64,000 nucleotides of DNA from UBA1715 sp045615765. GTDB lineage: Bacteria > Bacteroidota > Bacteroidia > Bacteroidales > UBA1715. A program made the translations under genes and the position numbers. How positions within the stretch are numbered: position 1 is the first letter of the stretch; every line of letters starts with the position of its first letter. Under the pieces are notes generated by a model, which searched no databases, was not told the origin of the DNA, and worked only from the letters and a program-made list of their open reading frames with translations. Positions 55,614-63,663 of the stretch are shown here, piece after piece. The DNA lies in the NCBI GenBank assembly GCA_045615765.1, contig JAZLFM010000008.1, forward strand, positions 1 to 64,000. The letters are read 5' to 3'.

Positions 55614-57519
55614 AGAAGGAATTTTGCATCTTATGATAATATGGTCAAAGGCGCTTTATCAAAAAAAATATATTTTAAATGATTTGAATAGTTCATTTGA
55701 GGTTAGAAATGTTTTTAGAGTTCATTGGGATTCTGAAAAATGGTTAGACAATTTAACTGTTTTTTATTCTCATTCTCAAAAAAACTTGTCGAAAGATTCT
55801 TATAGCTCTTTGTTAAAGTACAAGGTTGCGCATTGTGGACAAGAAGATTTCTTAGCAATTGTTTTTTATGATAAATCTCCTTGTTATCAATATCATATGA
55901 CTTCGGAAGGAAGACGATTGGTTAATGTAAATGTATTTGAAAAGAAGGAGTTCTATCGAAAAAAAACGGGTGGAGGACATTTAATACATTGTAGCAATGA
56001 TGATTGGGAAACGAATAAAGACTTGGTTGTTTTGTTTGGATGTAATACGGAAGATTATTTAAAAAAATATACACCATCCCCAATAGAAATATCACATAAT
56101 AAAAACTGTATTGGGGTTGATGGGTTTGATTCGATTGAACAATTGTTTTATTTGTTAAATAATACAATAGAATATTGTGTTTTGCGTAATTTTGAGTGTC
56201 TTCCGCAAAATTACACAATAGAAGGTCATGGTGATATTGATTTGTTGGTTGCACATAAGAATTATATTGTTTATTTAACTCAGGCAGAACCGATAACATC
56301 TTTGTCGTATAGGGTGTATCATTATATTTTGATAGATGGAGAAAAGGTTCCTTTTGATTTTAGGTTTGTAGGTGATGATTATTATGATGTATTTTGGGAA
56401 AGAAATTTATTAAAAACACGATCAAAGTTTCGTTGTTTTTATGTTCCTAATAAAGAAAATTTGTTTTATTCATTGTTGTATCACGCTTATGTTCAAAAAA
56501 AAGAAGTAAAAAGTGATTATTTGCCAAAACTAAAGCAGTGCGGGAACGATGTGTCCATATGTTTTGAAGGAGATAATAGATATTCTGCGATAACCCTGTT
56601 AGATTCTTTTTTTTCCAGGATGGGTTATGAATATGTATGTCCTCAAGACAAAACAGTATATTTTGATGTAGAATTTTTAAAAAAAAATAGTGCTTTATTA
56701 AAAAAGAATGGACTTTTAGTTAAAAGACTTTTATGCGAGATACAAGGAAATATCTATGAATCAAAGGTTTTAAAGAAAGAATGTTCATATATAAAAGTGG
56801 GAACTCAATCTTTGATAGAGAAAGAATGTTTATTTTTAAAAAAAATTGAGAAATATAAAATTTCTCCTAAAATTTTATCCAGTTCAAATGTAACAGGACA
56901 ACAGTTTTCTTTTGAAATGTCAAGCGTTCATGGAAATAGTTTTTCTGAATTTTTTTCAAATAGAAATAAATGTAGATTTGATGTGTTAAAAAATGTAATT
57001 AGTGGTTTTGTAGAAATTCTTATAATTTTAAATAGAGAACAAATAGTTCATAGAGACTTTATACCATCAAATATATTAATTCATGAAGATAAGCGGAAGT
57101 TGCAGATTTCTTTGATTGATTTTGGTTGGGCGATTTCTTATTCAGATCTTGAAAGTTGTTTGTGCCCTAAAGGTTTAGGAGAACCTTTTAGACCTAGCGA
57201 AGGATGGTCTGATTTTTACAGCGTTGGGTGTTTATTGTCTGATTTTAATTACTTCCCATATGTAAAAAGAGTTACTGATTATTTAAAGAATTTCTCTTGG
57301 GAGGATTATAAAAATGTTCAGAAAATGGAAAAAAAAATGGCAAAGTTAATTTTACTCTCCCAATGTACTTTTAAAGATAATATTCTTGGTCTTATTTATG
57401 AAGAAAAACATGCTTTAGGATATGTCTTTCGTAAATTTCTGGGATTTTGCTATCCCAAAATTCCTAAATGTGTATGGAACTTTGGGAAAAAGATTTTTAA
57501 CAAAGTAATGTGTTTATAA
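55606..57519 (+). CDS. Fusion of unknown N-terminal domain, nucleotidyltransferase-like and protein-kinase-like domains
   Basis: 637 residues; a start at Met10 (55633) is also possible. Residues 1-165 form a domain I do not recognise, with TSEGRRLVNVNVF and TGGGHLIHCSND. Residues 180-300 look like a nucleotidyltransferase of the DNA polymerase beta fold: GHGDIDLLV gives Asp210 and Asp212, and PFDFRF gives Asp251. Residues 390-560 look like a kinase: YIKVG (Lys397), VHRDFIPSN (Asp484, Asn489) and IDFGWA (Asp505). No signal or membrane helix is obvious. It overlaps the ABC gene by 8 nt, so it probably acts on the exported glycan or its lipid carrier. The DNA is very AT-rich (15-28% GC in lines counted). 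Confidence 0.75.
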   Translation: MNEEGILHLMIIWSKALYQKKYILNDLNSSFEVRNVFRVHWDSEKWLDNLTVFYSHSQKNLSKDSYSSLLKYKVAHCGQEDFLAIVFYDKSPCYQYHMTSEGRRLVNVNVFEKKEFYRKKTGGGHLIHCSNDDWETNKDLVVLFGCNTEDYLKKYTPSPIEISHNKNCIGVDGFDSIEQLFYLLNNTIEYCVLRNFECLPQNYTIEGHGDIDLLVAHKNYIVYLTQAEPITSLSYRVYHYILIDGEKVPFDFRFVGDDYYDVFWERNLLKTRSKFRCFYVPNKENLFYSLLYHAYVQKKEVKSDYLPKLKQCGNDVSICFEGDNRYSAITLLDSFFSRMGYEYVCPQDKTVYFDVEFLKKNSALLKKNGLLVKRLLCEIQGNIYESKVLKKECSYIKVGTQSLIEKECLFLKKIEKYKISPKILSSSNVTGQQFSFEMSSVHGNSFSEFFSNRNKCRFDVLKNVISGFVEILIILNREQIVHRDFIPSNILIHEDKRKLQISLIDFGWAISYSDLESCLCPKGLGEPFRPSEGWSDFYSVGCLLSDFNYFPYVKRVTDYLKNFSWEDYKNVQKMEKKMAKLILLSQCTFKDNILGLIYEEKHALGYVFRKFLGFCYPKIPKCVWNFGKKIFNKVMCL

Positions 57520-57521
57520 TT

Positions 57522-60500
57522 ATGTTTAAATGTTTAAGATACATTATATTGTTCTGTTTTATATTTATTACAAGTTTTTCTTATTCACAAGTTTTCATTT
57601 TAAATAAAATAGATGGATTGACAGCATGGTGGTGTGCAGATTCTATACGACAGGATGATCGTACAAATGTGTTATATTGGAAAAATTTAGTAGAAGAAAG
57701 TAATTCTGTCTTTCAAACAGAATTCGAGAATTCACCAGAATTGAAAAAAAATAATATAAATGGACATTCTGTATTACATTTTGATGGAAATGATTATCTT
57801 AATGGTGGAAATATTTTAAATGTTGGCTCAAAAGGTCAGACAACATTTGTTGTTGCCTATACAGGGAAATCTTCTGGTTGTTATTATGCTAAGAATTGTA
57901 TGGATGCAACAGCAAAAAATAGGTATTCTATGCATTATGGTGCAAGTACAAGAAGACCGCGTTTCTATACAGTAATAGGTTCTGTGGAAAAATATATTAT
58001 GGGCTTTCAAAATACTTCAACATTTGATTTATATTCATCCAAAATTGATTTAAAAAATGGCATCTTATCTTTTTTTCAAGATACTGTTTTGTTTTGTGTA
58101 GATAGTTATACTACTGTAAATAATATGAACTCGAATTATGATTTTTTAATAGGTGCATATAATAATGAACATGGAACAATACCGCCTTCTAATAATTATT
58201 ACCTCAATGGCGACATCGCCGAATTAATTTTCTACGATCGTCCTCTTTCAAACTTAGAACGCCAATCAGTAGAAAACTATCTTCGTTCAAAATATTTTCC
58301 TGGAACAGAACGTGAGCAGTTTTCGCTTGGAGATGATACGGTTGTTTCGTATGGATTTAAACCTATTGCTTTAACTGTTCCCGATAGAAGTTATTTTCAA
58401 ACAATAACATGGAATACGGGCGAAACATCGCAATCTATACAGGTAAATAAACCAGGTGAATATAGTGTGTTGGTTACCGATGATTGGGGGTATGAGTATG
58501 TCGATACTATTTCTATAGTTTTTCCTGAAATAAACCAGATTCGAGATCAGATCCTTTGTCTTGGTGATACGTTGGTTTGGGATTGTGGTCTTGCTGGAGA
58601 TTATACTTATTTGTGGTCAACGGGGGAAACTTCGCAATCTATTTCTATAACTAAAGCTGGTACTTATTTGGTAACGGTAACGGATAATGCTGGATATTCT
58701 ATTACATCGAAACCGGTAACAATTACGGTTGATTTGTTCCCGAAAATTGCAACTCTTGGTCCTGATACATTGTTGTGTAAGGGAAATGTTATTCAGTTAC
58801 AACAAGGTGCAGAACATGTAAAATCCTACGAATGGTTCAATGGGGAATTTACTCACTATTGTGTAGTAGATGCTCCGGGAAAGTATTCGGTTGCAGTTAC
58901 AGATAGTAATAGCTGTGTCGCGTATGATACCATAGTTGTGTCGGTACATGGCGTTGCGCCTATGGTGAATTTTATTGCGGAAAAGGTGTGTGAAGGAAAC
59001 ATAACGCAAATTCTTCAAAATTCATATACTACCGATAATACCGAAATAGTGGAACATGTATGGATTACGGATAACGACACCTTGGTTGGCGATGTGGTAA
59101 GTCACCAATTTCCTTCGTGGGGAGCGTTTCCTATACAAATACGTGCGACAAACGAGGAAGGTTGTGTGGGTGTGTTGTTCGATACTGTTCGCATTTATCC
59201 AACTCCAATTGCTTCGTTTTCTCCGCTGATTGCTTGCCAATATACGGAACGCGAAATAGCTTCGACTTCGAAAATTGCTGATGGAAAAATTAGTTCTTAT
59301 AGTTGGGTTGTAGATGGAAATACCGACACCGGCAGTTCTATACAAGTGTTGTCCGATGAGGTTCGTATGATACCTGCAAAATTAACGGTTACGTCCGATC
59401 AAGGTTGTACGGCAACAAAAGAAGATGAAATACAGGTGGTTCCGTCAACAAAAATCACCTTAGTGCATAAGGATGTGTGTGTAGGCGATACGGTTTTGTT
59501 TTTCGATGCTACAGAATATCCCGTGTATAATGCGCAACAAGAAGCATATTGGTTGATTGACCATACACAAAAGCGTAGTTATTCGCCATTATTGCCATAC
59601 ATTACTACCGATACCACTATGCATATAGTGGAATTGTATGCAAAGACCTTTAATGGCTGTATGAATATTGGTCGCGATACCTTACGTCCGTATGCTATTC
59701 CGGAACCACGTATGGATACTCTGTACACGTGTGTTGGTTCTGAGATTATTTTGAAGAATAGTGGTGTAAATCGTGATAATATTGCTTCGTATGTGTGGAA
59801 TATTGCCGATTCGCTTACGTTTACCGAAGAAAAGCCTTCGTTTGTATTGCAATGTTCAGGTCTGTTTCCGGTTTCATTACAAGTGACAACAGAAGCTGGT
59901 TGTCAGGCAGCAACGACGTCGGCTATAGTTATCGATGCCCAACCACAGGCAGATTTCACATTCTTCCCGAAAAAAGGAGCTGAACCATTGTTCGTGAACT
60001 TTACAAACGAGTCGAAACATGCTGTTGCCTATACGTGGACATTCGAGCAAAAAGAGGTGGAAACAATCGAAGATCCAAGTTATTTATTTACCGACAAGGA
60101 AACATCGTATGCTAAATTAGTAGCACATTCTGTTCATGACTGCCGTGATTCTATAACCAAACGTATTCCGTTAACATTGGCAGATGAACAATTGCAGATA
60201 ACCGATGTGCGTACCACTATAGATGCAAATGGATTTGTGAGCTATGCGGTACAAATATTAAATAGCGGTAATGTGGCGACAAGCAATATAGAATTATTGT
60301 TGTCAACTCCAGATATTGCTTCATTGGCGGAGAGTTGGAATGGCACGTTGGAACCAGGAACAGTATTGGATTATGTCTTTGCGGCAAAAACCAAATCAAC
60401 AAATGGTAGTTTGCCAAAATATGTATGCGTTACAGCTGAAATTGTATCTCCAGAAGAATATAAAGTCTATTTTAGTGACAACTTCTGCATGGACAAGACC

Positions 60501-60758
60501 AATGAATTTACGGTTTATTACATTGCACCTAATCCTGTAGAGAAAGAAGCACGGGTAGCGTTTAATGTAAAACGCAAAGGAAACATCACCATTTCTTGTA
60601 TAGATGAAAATGGTAAAGTCCGAGTAAAACAAGATTGGAACGATGTAGAAGCTGGGTATCATACTATTACATTAGATACCATGGAATTACCATCAGGCCG
60701 ATATGTGTTGATAATAGAACAAGATAATCAGAAACAACGGATACCGTTTATAAAATGA
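57522..60758 (+). CDS. Secreted multidomain surface protein with LamG-like and PKD/Ig-like repeats and a T9SS type A sorting domain
   Basis: 1078 residues from ATG 57522. A signal peptide (ending SFSYS|QVF) is followed by a concanavalin/LamG-like domain (about 30-245). Ig/PKD-like repeats come next; two share TGETSQSI near the start (TWNTGETSQSIQVNKPGEYSV, LWSTGETSQSISITKAGTYLV). The last 80 residues, starting YYIAPNPVEKEARVAFNVK and ending GRYVLIIEQDNQKQRIPFIK, are a type A C-terminal sorting domain. It is therefore a probable T9SS cargo fixed to the cell surface, likely adhesive or glycan-binding. The first 230 residues are encoded by AT-rich DNA, the rest by DNA of 38-48% GC. Confidence 0.88.
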   Translation: MFKCLRYIILFCFIFITSFSYSQVFILNKIDGLTAWWCADSIRQDDRTNVLYWKNLVEESNSVFQTEFENSPELKKNNINGHSVLHFDGNDYLNGGNILNVGSKGQTTFVVAYTGKSSGCYYAKNCMDATAKNRYSMHYGASTRRPRFYTVIGSVEKYIMGFQNTSTFDLYSSKIDLKNGILSFFQDTVLFCVDSYTTVNNMNSNYDFLIGAYNNEHGTIPPSNNYYLNGDIAELIFYDRPLSNLERQSVENYLRSKYFPGTEREQFSLGDDTVVSYGFKPIALTVPDRSYFQTITWNTGETSQSIQVNKPGEYSVLVTDDWGYEYVDTISIVFPEINQIRDQILCLGDTLVWDCGLAGDYTYLWSTGETSQSISITKAGTYLVTVTDNAGYSITSKPVTITVDLFPKIATLGPDTLLCKGNVIQLQQGAEHVKSYEWFNGEFTHYCVVDAPGKYSVAVTDSNSCVAYDTIVVSVHGVAPMVNFIAEKVCEGNITQILQNSYTTDNTEIVEHVWITDNDTLVGDVVSHQFPSWGAFPIQIRATNEEGCVGVLFDTVRIYPTPIASFSPLIACQYTEREIASTSKIADGKISSYSWVVDGNTDTGSSIQVLSDEVRMIPAKLTVTSDQGCTATKEDEIQVVPSTKITLVHKDVCVGDTVLFFDATEYPVYNAQQEAYWLIDHTQKRSYSPLLPYITTDTTMHIVELYAKTFNGCMNIGRDTLRPYAIPEPRMDTLYTCVGSEIILKNSGVNRDNIASYVWNIADSLTFTEEKPSFVLQCSGLFPVSLQVTTEAGCQAATTSAIVIDAQPQADFTFFPKKGAEPLFVNFTNESKHAVAYTWTFEQKEVETIEDPSYLFTDKETSYAKLVAHSVHDCRDSITKRIPLTLADEQLQITDVRTTIDANGFVSYAVQILNSGNVATSNIELLLSTPDIASLAESWNGTLEPGTVLDYVFAAKTKSTNGSLPKYVCVTAEIVSPEEYKVYFSDNFCMDKTNEFTVYYIAPNPVEKEARVAFNVKRKGNITISCIDENGKVRVKQDWNDVEAGYHTITLDTMELPSGRYVLIIEQDNQKQRIPFIK

Positions 60759-60780
60759 TTAATGATTAGTGATTAATGTT

Positions 60781-60802
60781 GGGGCGGGGTTCTACTCCGC
60801 CC
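60781..60802. repeat. GC-rich hairpin repeat, copy 1
   Basis: 22 nt starting GGGGCGGGGTTCTACTCC. It folds into an 8-bp GC stem with a 5-nt loop. An identical 22-mer is at 62430-62451; both copies follow a TGATTAATG-type leader, so the true unit is about 50 bp. Confidence 0.8.
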
Positions 60803-60848
60803 ATATATTTCCCAAAAAAAATTAGGAATGATATATTATTTGGCCTCT

Positions 60849-60876
60849 AAAGATTCTTCGCTACGCTCAGAAGGAC
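60849..60876 (-). repeat. Dispersed palindromic repeat, copy B (inverted relative to copy A)
   Basis: The reverse complement has the core CTGAGCGTAGCGAAGAATCT and matches 53054-53081 at 26 of 28 positions. It lies at the right edge of the polysaccharide island in opposite orientation. Confidence 0.75.
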
Positions 60877-60915
60877 GGGGGACTTCGCTAATAACAGAAC
60901 GGGGAAAAGAAGCAC

Positions 60916-60945
60916 TGTCATTCCGAACGGAGTGAGGAATCTCTC
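60916..60945 (+). repeat. Dispersed palindromic repeat, copy C (variant)
   Basis: The core ATTCCGAACGGAGTGAGGAA is followed by TCTCTCC. It is a more diverged member of the same family as copies A and B, 40 nt from copy B. Confidence 0.65.
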
Positions 60946-61016
60946 CTTTACATAATGTTGCAAACTTGTACAGTATTCCACAAAAATATGTATGTGAAAT
61001 TTTACGTTTGTATAGA

Positions 61017-61048
61017 ATTAATCACTAATCATTAATCATTAATCACTA
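61017..61048. repeat. TGATTA-rich repeat, right end of the MITE-like segment
   Basis: ATTAATCACTAATCATTAAT at its start is the inverted form of the tract at 60756; it continues to 61048 with another ATTAATCACTA. It abuts the rimO promoter. Confidence 0.65.
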
Positions 61049-61055
61049 TATATTT

Positions 61056-61063
61056 TAATTTTG
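61056..61063 (+). promoter_or_regulatory. Probable -7 element for rimO
   Basis: TAATTTTG matches TAnnTTTG, 16 nt before the ATG at 61080. The expected -33 position falls in the TGATTA repeat and shows no TTTG. Confidence 0.5.
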
Positions 61064-61079
61064 CAAAAAACGAGAAATT

Positions 61080-62366
61080 ATGCAATCGGTAAATATTATC
61101 ACATTAGGTTGTTCGAAAAATACTGTTGATTCGGAAAAATTAGCGCGACAGTTGTCGGCTATGAACTATAAGCTTTGTTTTGATTCAGAGAAGTTTACCG
61201 ATATAGTTGTAATCAATACTTGTGGATTTATTCACGATGCAAAGCAAGAATCCATTAATACCATATTGAGCGCGGTTCAAGCGAAGCAAGCTGGAAAAAT
61301 CAAGCAATTATATGTAATGGGTTGCCTTTCGCAACGCTATGCCGATGAACTTCGTGCAGAAATTCCCGAGGTTGATTCATTTTTTGGCGCTCGTGGTTTC
61401 GACGATATTTTACAGGCGTTGCAAGTAGAAAAACAAGAACAATTATTGCAAGAACGCGTAATTTCATCTCCAAGTCATCTTGCATATTTAAAATTGGCGG
61501 AAGGATGTAATCGTACTTGTGCATTCTGTGCAATTCCTTCTATACGAGGAAAATATATTTCAGAACCTATTGAAAGTTTGGTGAAAGAAGCGAAGTTTTT
61601 AGTTCAAAATGGGGCAAAAGAACTTTCGTTAATAGCGCAGGATTTGTCGTTCTTTGGCTACGATTTATATAAACGTAATGTGTTGGCGGAATTGTTGGAA
61701 AAACTGCAACCAATAGAAGGTCTGGAATGGATACGTCTTCATTATCTCTATCCCAACAGTTTTCCTATGGAAGTGTTGGATTCCATGAACCAGTTGTCGA
61801 AAGTGTGTCATTACATAGACATACCGTTCCAGCATGCTTCCGACAAAGTGTTGACGAAAATGCGACGTTTCTTTAGCGAGAGAGAAACCTTTGAATTGAT
61901 GGAGAAATTAAAGACCAAGGTTCCCGATATTGCAATACGAACCAGTTTGATAGTTGGTCATCCGGGCGAGACAGAAAAAGAATTCCAGAAATTAGTTGAT
62001 TTTGTTCGTCAGGCTGAATTTGACAGACTAGGTGTATTTACCTATTCCCATGAAGAAGGAACTTATGCTGGCGAAAATTATAGAAATAGTATTCCGGAAA
62101 GAGTTAAACAAGAACGTCAGGAGATAATCATGAACCTACAACAAGAAATTTCGTTAAAAAAGAATAACGAGAAGGTAGGAAAGACGTTCAAGGTTTTAAT
62201 CGACCGCAAAGAATCCGATGGTGTAATCGGTCGTACCCAATACGACGCATTCGAAGTCGATAACGAAGTGTTTATTGACGACAAACGATTGAAGGTAGGA
62301 GATTTTTATAACGTACAAATCACCGCCGCCGACACTTACGATTTGACAGGAACGGTTGTTAATTGA
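61080..62366 (+). CDS. rimO: Ribosomal protein S12 methylthiotransferase RimO
   Basis: 428 residues. RimO adds a methylthio group to an aspartate of ribosomal protein S12. The N-terminal methylthiotransferase domain has its cluster cysteines in LGCSKN (Cys11), INTCGF and VMGCLSQ. The radical-SAM site is Cys143, Cys147 and Cys150 in EGCNRTCAFCAIPSIRGK. A C-terminal TRAM domain ends the protein. The family-specific SFFGARGFDDIL region favours RimO over MiaB. It is flanked on both sides by the GC hairpin repeat. Confidence 0.95.
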   Translation: MQSVNIITLGCSKNTVDSEKLARQLSAMNYKLCFDSEKFTDIVVINTCGFIHDAKQESINTILSAVQAKQAGKIKQLYVMGCLSQRYADELRAEIPEVDSFFGARGFDDILQALQVEKQEQLLQERVISSPSHLAYLKLAEGCNRTCAFCAIPSIRGKYISEPIESLVKEAKFLVQNGAKELSLIAQDLSFFGYDLYKRNVLAELLEKLQPIEGLEWIRLHYLYPNSFPMEVLDSMNQLSKVCHYIDIPFQHASDKVLTKMRRFFSERETFELMEKLKTKVPDIAIRTSLIVGHPGETEKEFQKLVDFVRQAEFDRLGVFTYSHEEGTYAGENYRNSIPERVKQERQEIIMNLQQEISLKKNNEKVGKTFKVLIDRKESDGVIGRTQYDAFEVDNEVFIDDKRLKVGDFYNVQITAADTYDLTGTVVN

Positions 62367-62394
62367 CAATTGAAAATGGACAATTGTTTTTGAA

Positions 62395-62451
62395 TGATTA
62401 ATGTTCAATGATAAATGCTTAATATTGTCGGGGCGGGGTTCTACTCCGCCC
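62395..62451. repeat. Composite repeat: TGATTA-like leader plus GC hairpin, copy 2
   Basis: A TGATTAATG leader with diverged TTCAATGATAAATGCTTAAT is followed by the 22-nt hairpin at 62430-62451, identical to 60781-60802. It lies 28 nt after rimO, preceded by direct repeats of ACAATTG (62366-62387). It could also act as a transcription stop for rimO, although no T tract follows directly. Confidence 0.75.
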
Positions 62452-62540
62452 TTGTGTTTTTAAAAAACTATATTATATGTTAATGTAAAACATCCGCATA
62501 TAATATGTAATATTTCGTGGTTTTAATTGTCAATTAATTG

Positions 62541-62548
62541 TATCTTTG
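62541..62548 (+). promoter_or_regulatory. Probable -7 element for the M23 peptidase gene
   Basis: TATCTTTG matches TAnnTTTG and lies 18 nt before ATG 62567. It also shows that an in-frame TTG at 62546 is not the start, since it overlaps the -7 box. Confidence 0.55.
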
Positions 62549-62566
62549 TACTTTCAAAACAAACTG

Positions 62567-63526
62567 ATGTCAAAAAGTAAATTCCGATATAATCCAGAAA
62601 CACTTTCTTACGAAAAGATAGAACGATCTCCAAAGAAGATTTTTCTAATGCTGTTGTCGTATGTTGTTGTGGTGGTTGTGGTTGGATTTGCATTCATGTT
62701 CACGTGGTTACATTTTTTTCCATCTGCTCGCGAAAAACAATTGATGGACGAAAATAAAATGTTGCGTAGCCAGTATAAAAACCTAAATGGTCGTATGAAG
62801 AACGTGGAGACTGTTTTGAGTGACTTGGCCGACAAGGATAACAATATCTATCGTATGGTGTTTGAATCGGAGCCTATTCCCGATGCGGTTCGTAATGGTG
62901 GTTTTGGTGGCGTGAACCGCTATGCCGAGATTGAAGCCATTCCCAATATGGAATTGGTGGTTGAAACCAACAAACGTATAGATGTATTAACTAAGAAATT
63001 GTACATACAATCCTTGTCGTTTGATACCATAGTTGATTTGGCAAAAAACAAGCAAGAAATGTTGCAGCATATTCCAAGCATACAGCCATTAAAATCATAT
63101 AAATATGTTTCGGGATATGGTACCCGTATGCACCCGATATATAAAACATTGCGTACCCACTCTGGTATAGATTTGGTAGCTCCATCGGGAACGAAAATTT
63201 ATGCAACCGGCGATGCTGTTGTAAAATCCGCCGATTTTGAACGAGGCTATGGAAAAACAGTTGTGTTGGATCATGGTTATAAATACCAATCGATGTACGC
63301 CCACTGCTCGGAATTATTAGTCCGTAAAGGACAAAAAGTAAAACGTGGTGAAGTGATAGCCCTTGTTGGTAATACAGGTGTTTCAACAGGTTCTCACTTG
63401 CATTATGAGATAATAAAAAGCGGACAAAAAGTTAATCCGATTAACTACTTCCTAAACGATTTGTCTGCCAACGAATTCGAAGAAATCCGTCAAATTTCCA
63501 TTCAACCAAATCAGTCGTTTGATTGA
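62567..63526 (+). CDS. M23 family metallopeptidase, membrane-anchored
   Basis: 319 residues from ATG 62567. One N-terminal transmembrane helix (about residues 24-47, IFLMLLSYVVVVVVVGFAFM) is followed by a coiled coil (ENKMLRSQYKNLNGRMKNVE) and a C-terminal LytM/M23 domain. The zinc-site motifs are intact: THSGIDLVAP, and HLHYEI near the end. Such proteins cut peptidoglycan cross-bridges, or activate amidases, from the periplasmic side of the inner membrane. It stands alone between rimO and a glycosyltransferase gene. Confidence 0.92.
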   Translation: MSKSKFRYNPETLSYEKIERSPKKIFLMLLSYVVVVVVVGFAFMFTWLHFFPSAREKQLMDENKMLRSQYKNLNGRMKNVETVLSDLADKDNNIYRMVFESEPIPDAVRNGGFGGVNRYAEIEAIPNMELVVETNKRIDVLTKKLYIQSLSFDTIVDLAKNKQEMLQHIPSIQPLKSYKYVSGYGTRMHPIYKTLRTHSGIDLVAPSGTKIYATGDAVVKSADFERGYGKTVVLDHGYKYQSMYAHCSELLVRKGQKVKRGEVIALVGNTGVSTGSHLHYEIIKSGQKVNPINYFLNDLSANEFEEIRQISIQPNQSFD

Positions 63527-63663
63527 TATGGATATCATGAAATATTAACCATAGAATATTAGATTTTTTGATTTTTAAGCATATAACTGCGGAAATTTTG
63601 TATATTTACAAATGAAGACGAAAATATTATATATTATCTTCATAAATCTTTATTAAAGAAAGT

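Larger units (their letters stand above)
60756..61038. repeat. MITE-like segment with perfect 22-bp terminal inverted repeats
   Basis: TGATTAATGATTAGTGATTAAT at 60756-60777 is repeated exactly in inverted orientation at 61017-61038. The 240 bases between hold one GC-rich hairpin repeat and two palindromic repeats but no gene. The left end begins on the TGA stop of the T9SS cargo gene. The ends are low-complexity, so this may be a nest of intergenic repeats and not one transposing unit. Confidence 0.6.

Noticed and set aside
62546..62566. TTG start for the M23 peptidase
   Set aside because: It overlaps the -7 element TATCTTTG; ATG 62567 is the sensible start.
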